A program made the position numbers and the translations under genes. From contig DAAV01000154.1 in NCBI GenBank assembly GCA_001701295.1, forward strand, positions 462 through 9,803: 9,342 nucleotides of DNA. Direction: 5' to 3'. Shown one piece after another: positions 1-6,311 of the stretch. The notes under the pieces were generated by a model. That model made no database searches. It saw only the letters and a program-made list of their open reading frames with translations, and was not told where the DNA came from. Position 1 is the first letter of the stretch; each line of letters opens with the position of its first letter. The DNA is from Bacteroidales bacterium H10 (lineage in GTDB: Bacteria > Bacteroidota > Bacteroidia > Bacteroidales > Muribaculaceae).

Positions 1-492
1 ATATCCGGCGGCAGAGTTGCGAGATATGATATTACCGGACTGCTTGACACGGATTTTCAGAATGTATGTTCGGAAGTCGTTGCACAGTCCGATAGTCACG
101 TCTTTCATGAGGCATCTGCCATTGCAGAAGTCTTTGAAGTGCTTATACACGATTTCCCATTTCTGGTATTTCTCTTTGGTCTTGCTCTCGAAATATTCAA
201 GGAAGTCCGCCTGTTTCTTGGTGCAGTCGAGGAAACCGAACTCTTCATTGATGATTGCAAGTTCACGGGTTGCGCGGATACCACGAACTTTGAGCAGGAT
301 CTCCTCGTTGTAGTCAAGCTCGAATTTGTCTTTCGGATTGCCGAAGAGATAGAGACCGAGGAACTCACGCCGCGACATTTTCTTGATGTGCGGATTCCAG
401 ATGGGTGGGTAGTAGTCGAGGTAGAGCGACAGTTTGCCGCTACGCAGTTTCTCCTGACGGAGTGTCACTTTGGTGATGGTTGCAGATTCCAT
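1..492 (-). CDS. tyrosine recombinase (site-specific integrase), N-terminal 164 residues, cut by window edge
   Basis: The reading frame starts at ATG 492 and stays open to base 1, so only the first 164 residues are seen. They begin MESATITKVTLRQEKLRSGK and continue with SLYLDYYPP and SRREFLGLYLF, the look of the arm-type DNA-binding domain of Bacteroidetes integrases (about residues 1-90). Residues about 95-160, including QADFLEYFESK and KWEIVYKHFKDFC, fit the SAM-like core-binding domain. The catalytic domain (R...HxxR...Y) lies off the left edge. In this family the arm domain binds repeats flanking the attachment site and the protein cuts and rejoins DNA through a tyrosine. The upstream neighbour is the four-HTH gene 67 bp away on the same strand. 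The family assignment is firm; whether the full enzyme is intact is unknown. Confidence 0.85.
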   Translation of the reverse strand, partial: MESATITKVTLRQEKLRSGKLSLYLDYYPPIWNPHIKKMSRREFLGLYLFGNPKDKFELDYNEEILLKVRGIRATRELAIINEEFGFLDCTKKQADFLEYFESKTKEKYQKWEIVYKHFKDFCNGRCLMKDVTIGLCNDFRTYILKIRVKQSGNIISRNSAAGY

Positions 493-538
493 ATTATGCT
501 GTTTTGAATTATAAGGTAAAAAGGTAAATGGTGGTTGC

Positions 539-558
539 CCGGTGAGAAAAATCACCGG
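539..558 (-). repeat. perfect hairpin between the HTH gene and the integrase gene
   Basis: CCGGTGA (539-545), a 6-base A-rich loop (546-551) and TCACCGG (552-558) form a perfect 7-bp stem starting two bases past the stop codon of the HTH gene. On the minus strand no T-run follows the stem, so it is a poor intrinsic terminator. It could stabilise the upstream transcript, attenuate read-through into the integrase gene, or be a protein-binding dyad. Role unproven. Confidence 0.5.
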
Positions 559-559
559 A

Positions 560-1471
560 TTATAACTGAATCTCGGGGTTGAACAACGCCTCTAACTCTT
601 TGGCGTTCAGCTTGACATACTTGCCGCATCGGAGCTTGGTGATTTTGTATGTCTTGACGTAGTGATACAGCTGGTCGCGTGTCAGCGAGTATTTTTCCAT
701 GGCTTCGGGCACTGAGATAAACTCTACATCCTCGGCTGACTTAGTCCCTTTCGCCACATCGAAGTGATATTTGGAGTAATAGACCTTCGGCCCCTCTTTG
801 CGTTTCGGAATCCCGATTTTGGAGACCAGAGTGTAAATAGCGGAGAGGGTCATGCCGTATTTTTCCTGAATATCTTCGACCAAATACCATTCGGTAATCT
901 CCGGATTCTCCTTTCTAGCCGAGAAAAGCCGGTCGATATGGCTTTTGCTGAAATATGCCTTGCCGCGAAGAATAGTCTTGGGCACATTGTTCTCGGCGAC
1001 CACTTTGTAAATCCACGAATCCTTGACCCCGAATTTCTCCTGAATCTCGGCGCGGGTGTAAAAGTCGGAAAGGGACTTTCCTTTTTTATCAGTGGTCTCT
1101 TTCGGCTCACTTTCTTTCGGTGAGAGAAAATCAAACATCGCCTGAATATCGGCTTTGCTGATGAGTGTCTTTCGCTCGAATCTGACGACTTTGATTTTGC
1201 CATTCCGGATATAGCGATACATTGACATTCTACCGATACCCAACAATTCAGCCGCTTGAGTAGGAGTCAGATAATCTTTGTCTCTCCATTTATCGTTGGC
1301 GGCATTAGTGGCTGTCTCCTGATTCGATACTGCCATCTTCTTCTGTCGGAATCGCTCTTTGTATGAGCGCTCCGAACACCGCTTCGAGCAGAAGCGCGTG
1401 ACTGTGGTCTGGGCGATAAATTTCTTTCCGCACCATTCGCAGATTCTCTCAACTTTGATATTGCTACTCAT
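560..1471 (-). CDS. zinc-ribbon protein with four excisionase-like HTH domains
   Basis: A 303-residue protein, probably a recombination directionality factor or regulator of the neighbouring integrase. Residues 11-32 form a zinc ribbon with C11, C14, C28 and C32 (CEWCGKKF then FCSKRC), followed by a basic stretch. Four related winged-helix units of the HTH_17/excisionase type follow at about 67-113, 138-184, 196-242 and 251-297. Each has a 'Y/F-x-x-x-E/A-hxxxh' helix pair, a recognition helix with an aromatic (MYRYI, IYKVV, IYTLV, LYHYV), a basic wing, and an ending like SKxxID or NAKELE. The start at 1471 (MSSNIKVERI) is chosen because the zinc ribbon follows at once. The same frame stays open to an ATG at 1624, but that extension runs through a phased repeat array and a terminator hairpin and does not look like protein. 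Such proteins often neighbour Bacteroidetes integrases; the function here is inferred from fold and position. Confidence 0.75.
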   Translation of the reverse strand: MSSNIKVERICEWCGKKFIAQTTVTRFCSKRCSERSYKERFRQKKMAVSNQETATNAANDKWRDKDYLTPTQAAELLGIGRMSMYRYIRNGKIKVVRFERKTLISKADIQAMFDFLSPKESEPKETTDKKGKSLSDFYTRAEIQEKFGVKDSWIYKVVAENNVPKTILRGKAYFSKSHIDRLFSARKENPEITEWYLVEDIQEKYGMTLSAIYTLVSKIGIPKRKEGPKVYYSKYHFDVAKGTKSAEDVEFISVPEAMEKYSLTRDQLYHYVKTYKITKLRCGKYVKLNAKELEALFNPEIQL

Positions 1472-1488
1472 GTCATACGTGTTAATTT

Positions 1489-1538
1489 CGTTACTAATCG
1501 TATCATGGCGTATCACGACGTACCGTGACGTACCACAT
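1489..1538. repeat. tandem 10-bp phased repeats (four clear, one weak)
   Basis: Four direct 10-mers sit head to tail: CGTATCATGG (1499), CGTATCACGA (1509), CGTACCGTGA (1519) and CGTACCACAT (1529). A weaker fifth copy in the same phase, CGTTACTAAT, starts at 1489. Every clear copy begins CGTA[TC]C. A 10-bp period places each copy on the same face of the helix, as expected for a protein-binding array. It lies just upstream of the four-HTH gene, so autoregulation or use as integrase-arm/excisionase sites are the obvious readings. Binding is inference. Confidence 0.6.
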
Positions 1539-1581
1539 TCTCCACCACCTTGCTGACGCTTGGGGTGAAATGAGTCGCTGT

Positions 1582-1602
1582 CGTACAAAATCCGTACAAT
1601 AT
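1582..1602. repeat. two further CGTACAA repeats, 11 bp apart
   Basis: CGTACAAAAT (1582) and CGTACAATAT (1593) share CGTACAA and are offset by 11 bp. They share the CGTA core and orientation with the array at 1499-1538. The distance from the last array copy (1529) to 1582 is 53 bp, about five helical turns, so all six copies may face the same side of the DNA. Confidence 0.5.
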
Positions 1603-1609
1603 GGTGCAT

Positions 1610-1648
1610 AAAAACGCCTAACACTGACAGTTATCAGCATCAGGCGTT
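1610..1648 (-). terminator. rho-independent terminator-like hairpin downstream of mnmE
   Basis: Read on the minus strand, AACGCCT (1648-1642) pairs with AGGCGTT (1619-1613). Inside it, GATG faces TGTT (mostly G-U pairs) and CTGA faces TCAG around a 6-base loop, for about 15 paired positions. The stem's last two Ts run into TTT (1612-1610), then A. This is a credible intrinsic terminator for mnmE, about 73 bp past its stop. It also insulates the HTH gene from mnmE transcription. If the element inserts exactly at the end of mnmE, the hairpin belongs to the element. Confidence 0.65.
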
Positions 1649-1690
1649 CTTGTAAGAGTTAAGTTTTATCGGTCAGTATCAGTCAATTGC

Positions 1691-1711
1691 TATCAATATA
1701 ACGCATTGATA
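1691..1711. repeat. 7-7-7 inverted repeat, candidate recombination core or hairpin
   Basis: TATCAAT (1691-1697), spacer ATAACGC (1698-1704) and ATTGATA (1705-1711) form a perfect dyad 10 bases beyond the mnmE stop codon. Tyrosine recombinases use short inverted core sites around a 6-8 bp overlap, so the geometry suits an attachment core. It could instead be a plain mRNA hairpin; no T-run follows on the minus strand. Confidence 0.4.
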
Positions 1712-1720
1712 ATCAACCAA

Positions 1721-1738
1721 TTACTTGCCGATGCAGAA
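1721..1738 (-). other. mnmE 3'-end 18-mer, candidate attachment site
   Basis: The last 18 bases of mnmE read TTCTGCATCGGCAAGTAA and encode FCIGK-stop. The last 18 bp of this gene (trmE/thdF) are the chromosomal attachment site of Salmonella genomic island 1, and protein conservation keeps the sequence similar across phyla. With an integrase nearby, this is a candidate attB half here. No second copy is visible in the window, so the call rests on position and analogy only. Confidence 0.3.
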
Positions 1739-3160
1739 GCGAGTGAAGATGGTGGTGAGGAGGGTGTCGGTGGTGACGGCGCCGGTGACGGTGCCGAGGT
1801 GGTGCAGGGCCTCGCGTACGTCTTGTGCTATGAAATCGGCTGAGAGGCCGGTCTTCAAACCCTCTCTCACACGACACAGGGATTCCAAGCCAGATTGAAG
1901 TTCGGCGTGGTGACGCGCATTGGTAACTATCAATTCGGATTCGGGATCGTGCTCCGATTTAGCCATATCTACAAGCATGCTCTCTAACATATCTATATTC
2001 TTGCCTGTCCTGGCCGAAATTCGCAAAACCTCTATCCTACCTTTATCATTTTCCGAGGCGGCGTCATATAAAGTATTCTCCGCTAAAGCTTTATTCTGTG
2101 TCCCGCATATCAGATTTTCAATCACCGAACCTGCAACAAGGTCGCATTTGTTAAATACGATCAGATGTTTCGGTTGAAGATGTGCATTTAATTGCTCTTT
2201 CACATATTCAAGCTGTGAAATCATATCTTCTTCCCCTAATGAGGCATCAATCATCCATATCACAGCGGCGGCACGTTCGATGGCGTCATGAGCGCGGTCT
2301 ATGCCTATGCGCTCCACCACATCATCCGTATACCTCAATCCTGCCGTATCATAGAATCTGAACAAGACCCCAGCGATCTCTTTAGTGTCGTCGATCACAT
2401 CGCGGGTCGTGCCCGGTATATCACTGACTATGGCCTTGTCCTCGCCAAGCAACGCATTGAGCAGTGTCGATTTACCGGCATTGGGACGCCCGGCTATAGC
2501 TACAGGCACACCTTCTTTGAAGGCCTTCCCGGCGGCATAGGTCGAGGCAAGCCGTTCGATAAGGGTTATTGTCTCGTCGGTTATGGACCGCAATTTGGCA
2601 CGGTCGGCAAATTCTACATCCTCTTCGGAGAAATCAAGCTCAAGTTCAAGCAGCGATGCAAGGTCTATGAGGCGTTCGCGCAATTCGTTTATCCGCGTCG
2701 AGAAACCGCCCGAGATCTGAGACATGGCAAGCCGATGCGCGGCTCTGGATGAGGCTGCAATAAGATCCGCCACTCCTTCGGCCTGCGCGAGGTCCATGCG
2801 GCCGTTAAGAAAGGCGCGCCGTGTAAACTCGCTGGGTTCGGCCGGACGCGCACCGAGCGAACCAAGCCGGTTGACCACCTGCATCTGTATCCATTTCGAT
2901 CCATGAACGGAAAATTCTACCGTATTTTCGCCGGTGAATGAGTTGGAAGCCTTGAAAACAGTAGCCACGGCCTGATCAAGCGGCGAACGGTCATCGCCGG
3001 AAGTGATTGTGCCGAGATGCGCGGTGTGGGATGTCGCATCCGCAAGACGGCACCCGATCCATGCTCTGTCGGCTATACTGAAGGCATCCGCACCGGAAAG
3101 CCTGATAACCGCAATACCGCCGGTGCCATATGGAGTGGAAATAGCAACTATTGTATCCAT
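1721..3160 (-). CDS. mnmE: tRNA modification GTPase MnmE
   Basis: With MnmG, this cytoplasmic GTPase installs the carboxymethylaminomethyl group on wobble U34 of several tRNAs, using a folate one-carbon unit. At 479 residues it is slightly longer than E. coli MnmE (454). The N-terminal folate-binding domain spans about 1-118 and starts MDTIVAISTPYGTGGIAVIR. A helical domain follows, interrupted by the G domain (about 216-385): P-loop GRPNAGKS 224-231, the GTTRD switch at 250-254, DTAG 271-274, NKCD 337-340 and SAR 382-384. The C-terminus FCIGK carries the catalytic-motif cysteine (C476). There is a small insertion between NKCD and SAR (about 345-378). It follows the nuclease gene by 43 bp on the same strand and is probably co-transcribed with it. 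The last 31 codons are almost all G/C-ending, unlike the mixed usage just before them. mnmG is not adjacent. Confidence 0.97.
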   Translation of the reverse strand: MDTIVAISTPYGTGGIAVIRLSGADAFSIADRAWIGCRLADATSHTAHLGTITSGDDRSPLDQAVATVFKASNSFTGENTVEFSVHGSKWIQMQVVNRLGSLGARPAEPSEFTRRAFLNGRMDLAQAEGVADLIAASSRAAHRLAMSQISGGFSTRINELRERLIDLASLLELELDFSEEDVEFADRAKLRSITDETITLIERLASTYAAGKAFKEGVPVAIAGRPNAGKSTLLNALLGEDKAIVSDIPGTTRDVIDDTKEIAGVLFRFYDTAGLRYTDDVVERIGIDRAHDAIERAAAVIWMIDASLGEEDMISQLEYVKEQLNAHLQPKHLIVFNKCDLVAGSVIENLICGTQNKALAENTLYDAASENDKGRIEVLRISARTGKNIDMLESMLVDMAKSEHDPESELIVTNARHHAELQSGLESLCRVREGLKTGLSADFIAQDVREALHHLGTVTGAVTTDTLLTTIFTRFCIGK

Positions 3161-3203
3161 CTTTAAACAATTTCTTTGAGAATCGTACGTCTCTAAGACA
3201 CGC

Positions 3204-4064
3204 TTAACGCCTACTGTTCCAATCGCGGAATGACGATACTGTCTCTATGGCGTTTTCGACATCATCGGGCAGACAATGAAAAAAGTCATATCCCGTGAGT
3301 TTCTCCACATCACGGATAGTGACGACATAATTTTCCATATTTCCGGGCGATGTCATGTTGGGATAGACAAACGCTATGCCGCGAGGTTCGCTGAGATAGG
3401 GAGCGGCGAGCACTTTGAAAAAGGCGCCGGGCACACGCACGCCGGCCGCACCGATACGCTGCGTGTCAGACTTCTCATAGATCGGACCGGCTATGATTAT
3501 TATGGCCGAATCACGCTGCGCCCACTGACGCTCCTTGTTCTCGAGAGTCTTCCACGCCCCGGTATTCAATGCGTTTGCCTGAGGCACGATATTGGCAAGC
3601 GAGAAGCAATCGACCATAGCCTCCTGACTCCATTTCTGATCAGCGGCAGGGCACATGTGGCCTCTGTCGTAGCCTGAATTGGAGTAGTCGCGAGTCGTCG
3701 GACAACCTTCCAGATCCGTATCCTGCCAGAATTTATTGTAACGCCCCACTTCGCCTGTGGCTTCTGAACCCAACAATTCCCACGCCACCCAGTTGGGCGT
3801 ACGGTTCTCTTTGTTGAACGACAGTGTAAAACCGGTATAATCCTTCCGTTCGCCAGCTATCGAATCCGGAATCCTGACATCGAGAAGACATTCTCCCGAA
3901 AACGAACCGACATGCGGCCCGGCAGTCGGAACAGCATTTTTAGCTGTAGAATCACCGGATGCGGCATAGGAGGCGGTGGATTTCGAATCCATGGCACCGA
4001 TGAGGCCGCCCACCACCAGACATATGCATAAAATTAATAAAATGACAGGGAAACTCTTTTTCAT
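3204..4064 (-). CDS. exported or membrane-anchored DNA/RNA non-specific endonuclease (NUC1 family)
   Basis: A 286-residue member of the beta-beta-alpha-metal nuclease family (Serratia nuclease type), which cuts single- and double-stranded DNA and RNA with Mg2+. The signature DRGHMCPA is at 133-140, with H136 as the predicted general base. The metal-binding region, with ANIVPQ and ALNTGAWKTLE (N167 and E175), lies at 158-175. Residues 5-24 are strongly hydrophobic (FPVILLILCICLVVGG) after MKK, so the protein is exported or anchored by an uncleaved N-terminus. No proper lipobox is seen despite two cysteines. Residues about 25-55 are a Ser/Ala/Thr-rich linker. It lies 43 bp upstream of mnmE, same strand. 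Likely roles are scavenging extracellular nucleic acid or degrading foreign DNA; no immunity gene is seen, and a toxin role is not supported. Confidence 0.9.
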   Translation of the reverse strand: MKKSFPVILLILCICLVVGGLIGAMDSKSTASYAASGDSTAKNAVPTAGPHVGSFSGECLLDVRIPDSIAGERKDYTGFTLSFNKENRTPNWVAWELLGSEATGEVGRYNKFWQDTDLEGCPTTRDYSNSGYDRGHMCPAADQKWSQEAMVDCFSLANIVPQANALNTGAWKTLENKERQWAQRDSAIIIIAGPIYEKSDTQRIGAAGVRVPGAFFKVLAAPYLSEPRGIAFVYPNMTSPGNMENYVVTIRDVEKLTGYDFFHCLPDDVENAIETVSSFRDWNSRR

Positions 4065-4177
4065 AGAACAAATTTAGCTATAATCTTGTAAAAAATCACT
4101 ATATTCGCGAAATAAAACAACCCGATGCGTCATCATGGCCCCTACCAGGCCCCGATCCGCACAAAAAAAATCAAACC
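4065..4177. promoter_or_regulatory. divergent intergenic region between nuclease and pepT
   Basis: This 113-bp AT-rich strip must hold start signals for both divergent units. On the minus strand TAAATTTG (4076-4069) matches the Bacteroidetes -7 consensus TAnnTTTG, but it lies only 4 bases from the nuclease ATG and would make a leaderless message. On the plus strand TATATTCG (4100-4107) is a one-mismatch -7 box about 70 bases before pepT. Neither has a convincing -33 TTTG. Treat both as weak candidates. Confidence 0.3.
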
Positions 4178-5398
4178 ATGACAGTAACCGACAGATTTCT
4201 TGACTTTGTTAAATTCGACACACAGAGCGACGAACTGACAAACATGACACCCTCTTCGCCAGGTCAGATGGAATTCGCCAAATACCTTAAAGCAGTGCTT
4301 CTCGGCATGGGACTCGATGAAGTCTGCCTTGATGACAACGGCTATCTTTTCGCCACCCTACCGGCCAATACCGACAAAAATGTACCCGTCATAGGCTTTA
4401 TAGCGCACATGGATACAAGTCCCGACATGTCGGGACGTCATGTAAAGCCACGCATTGTCGAGAATTATGACGGCAAGACCATAGTGCTCAACGAAGCTGA
4501 AAACATCCTGCTGAGTCCGGAGGAGTTTCCCGAGCTCATGAATTATCTCGGCAATGACCTGATCGTCACCGACGGCACCACTCTTCTCGGAGCCGACGAC
4601 AAGGCCGGCATCGCCGAGATCATCACCGCCGTGGCTTACCTTCAGTCCCATCCGGAAATCAAACATGGCAAAATCCGCATCGGTTTCAATCCCGATGAAG
4701 AGATAGGACTCGGAGCGCACAAGTTCGACGTGGAGAAATTCGGATGCGACTTCGCATACACCATGGATGGGGGCGCGCTCGGAGAACTCGAGTTCGAGAA
4801 CTTCAACGCAGCCTCGGCCAAAGTCACCATCAAAGGGCGCAACGTCCATCCCGGTTACGCGAAGCACAAGATGATCAACTCCATACGTGTGGCCAACAAT
4901 TTCATCGCCATGCTTCCCCGCTGGGAAACTCCCGAACACACCGAAGGCTACGAGGGCTTCTATCATCTCGTAGGCATCGAGGGCAACGTGGAGCATACCA
5001 CACTTACATACATCATCCGCGACCACGACCGCGCCCGCTTTGAAAGCCGCAAACGCGAGATCGAGCATCTCTGCCGCAAGACCAATATGGAATACCCCGG
5101 CTGCTGCACCGTCGAGATCAAGGACCAGTACTACAACATGCGCGAGAAGATCGAACCCGTCATGCATATCATCGAGACTGTGGAGAAAGCCATGCGCGAA
5201 GCCGGCGTAGAACCCCGTGTACAGCCGATCCGCGGCGGCACAGACGGCGCACAGCTATCGTTCAAGGGACTTCCCTGCCCCAATATCTTCGCCGGAGGCG
5301 AGAACTTCCACGGCCGCTACGAATATGTCTCCATCCAGTCTATGGAAAAAGCGACAGACGTCATAGTTAACATCTGCCGCATCGTTGCCGAACAATAA
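4178..5398 (+). CDS. pepT: peptidase T (tripeptide aminopeptidase, M20 zinc family)
   Basis: A cytosolic di-zinc exopeptidase that removes the N-terminal residue from tripeptides. The 406-residue length is typical of PepT. All expected active-site elements are visible: AHMDTSPD (H77 first zinc ligand, D79), LGADDKAG (D140 bridging ligand), NPDEEIG (E174 general base, E175 ligand), MDGG (D197) and [10 protein letters not shown] (H378). The dimerisation domain lies at about 208-325, and [15 protein letters not shown] at 352-366 is the conserved substrate-side segment. The start ATG follows an A-rich stretch, with no Shine-Dalgarno, as is common in this phylum. The last 14 bases overlap the presumed TTG start of miaA, so the two genes should be co-transcribed and perhaps translationally coupled, although their functions are unrelated. 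Confidence 0.97.
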   Translation: MTVTDRFLDFVKFDTQSDELTNMTPSSPGQMEFAKYLKAVLLGMGLDEVCLDDNGYLFATLPANTDKNVPVIGFIAHMDTSPDMSGRHVKPRIVENYDGKTIVLNEAENILLSPEEFPELMNYLGNDLIVTDGTTLLGADDKAGIAEIITAVAYLQSHPEIKHGKIRIGFNPDEEIGLGAHKFDVEKFGCDFAYTMDGGALGELEFENFNAASAKVTIKGRNVHPGYAKHKMINSIRVANNFIAMLPRWETPEHTEGYEGFYHLVGIEGNVEHTTLTYIIRDHDRARFESRKREIEHLCRKTNMEYPGCCTVEIKDQYYNMREKIEPVMHIIETVEKAMREAGVEPRVQPIRGGTDGAQLSFKGLPCPNIFAGGENFHGRYEYVSIQSMEKATDVIVNICRIVAEQ

Positions 5399-6311
5399 TA
5401 CAGCACTTTTGAAAACAGCATTAAACGAACAGACACTTATCGTCATAACAGGGCCGACTGCCTCCGGGAAGTCGGCTCTGGCTGTCGATATGGCCGAACG
5501 ACTCGGCACAGAGATAATATCGGCCGACAGTCGCCAGATATATCAGGGAATCCCGATCGTTACCGCTATGCCTACCGATGAAGAGAGGACGCGGGTCCGT
5601 CACCATCTCATCGACATGCTGCCGCTCGACGCCTATTACAGCGCAGCGGAATTCGAACGGGACGCGCTCGCCCTGACACGCCGGCTGCTTGATGAAAAAG
5701 GGGTGGCCATAGCCTGCGGCGGTTCGATGATGTATGTCGACGCCCTCTGTCATGGCATCGATGAACTTCCCACCGTACCCGACTCTATACGCGAGGAACT
5801 GAAAAAAGAACTTGACGGCAAAGGCGAGAAATGGCTGCTTGACAAACTCAGGCGTCTTGACCCGGAATATTATCAGATTGTAGACCGCAATAATACAAAA
5901 CGCGTCTTCCACGCGGTAGAGATCATCCGCACGGCCGGAGTCACATATTCCTCACTTCGCACGGGCGTAAGAAAAAAGAGAGATTTCAGAATAATGAAGA
6001 TACTCCTCGAACCACCCCGCGAACTGCTCTTCGACCGGATAAACAGGCGTGTCGACGCCATGGTCGCGGCAGGACTGGAGGCAGAAGCGCGAAGCGTATA
6101 TCATCTGCGGCATCTCAATTCACTCAATACGGTCGGACTCAAAGAGATGTTCGCATGGTTCGACGGCACTATGGAGCGCACCACCGCTATCGAACGAATC
6201 AAAAAAAATACCCGCGTCTACGCCAAGAAACAGATGACATGGCGCAAGCGCGAGCAAGACTGGATCAGAAGAGAATCAGGCGAGGAGATTCTGTCACTCC
6301 TCGCTGTTTGA
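5385..6311 (+). CDS. miaA: tRNA dimethylallyltransferase MiaA, TTG start
   Basis: Transfers dimethylallyl from DMAPP to N6 of A37 in tRNAs reading U-starting codons. 308 residues from TTG 5385. The P-loop-like GPTASGKS is at 23-30, and SADSRQIY at 46-53 contains the catalytic aspartate D48. [10 protein letters not shown] is the family GGTGLY-type segment, and the C-terminal part has [20 protein letters not shown] and other tRNA-binding residues. No in-frame ATG exists between the upstream TAG at 5364 and the P-loop; the first in-frame ATG codes M36, inside the core. The start must therefore be TTG 5385 (overlapping pepT by 14 bases) or TTG 5409 (giving MKTALNEQ). The shorter form is closer to usual MiaA N-termini. 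The 3' end overlaps the convergent YitT-family gene by 18 bases. Confidence 0.93.
   Translation: MPNNNTALLKTALNEQTLIVITGPTASGKSALAVDMAERLGTEIISADSRQIYQGIPIVTAMPTDEERTRVRHHLIDMLPLDAYYSAAEFERDALALTRRLLDEKGVAIACGGSMMYVDALCHGIDELPTVPDSIREELKKELDGKGEKWLLDKLRRLDPEYYQIVDRNNTKRVFHAVEIIRTAGVTYSSLRTGVRKKRDFRIMKILLEPPRELLFDRINRRVDAMVAAGLEAEARSVYHLRHLNSLNTVGLKEMFAWFDGTMERTTAIERIKKNTRVYAKKQMTWRKREQDWIRRESGEEILSLLAV

Larger units (their letters stand above)
1..1720. mobile_element. edge of an integrative element next to mnmE (partial)
   Basis: This is an inferred region, not a delimited element. The window opens inside a tyrosine integrase gene. A multi-HTH excisionase-type gene follows, and then a non-coding strip rich in repeats that stops at the last codon of mnmE. 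All genes run away from mnmE. An integrase plus an HTH protein beside the 3' end of a conserved housekeeping gene is the usual look of an integrated element. Neither the far end nor a duplicated attachment sequence is visible here, so the exact junction (mnmE 3' end or somewhere in 1472-1720) and the element type (prophage, mobilizable or conjugative) cannot be fixed. Confidence 0.55.

Noticed and set aside
139..507. 122-codon plus-strand open frame at the left edge
   Set aside because: It is antisense to the integrase N-terminus, which has a clear family resemblance.
614..630. TACTTGCCG in the HTH gene, matching the start of the mnmE 3' end
   Set aside because: Only nine bases match and the rest diverges; both encode GKY/GK-type residues. 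Too short to be a second attachment copy.
1472..1624. N-terminal extension of the four-HTH protein to the ATG at 1624
   Set aside because: The extra 51 residues would be encoded by the phased repeats and the terminator hairpin. They have no domain-like character, and the zinc ribbon starts right after the internal Met.
3204..4064. Nuclease as a secreted toxin with an immunity partner
   Set aside because: No toxin delivery domain is seen in the protein and no small immunity gene lies next to it. The neighbour is mnmE.
4131..4158. GGCCCC-TACCA-GGCCCC in the pepT upstream region
   Set aside because: Direct GC-rich hexamers with only a 4-bp dyad; no T-run and no known operator pattern.
4358..5167. 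Long open frame (269 codons) on the minus strand inside pepT
   Set aside because: It is antisense to a complete pepT with all active-site residues. The composition (many V, D, H, G) is typical of the shadow of a G/C-ending gene.
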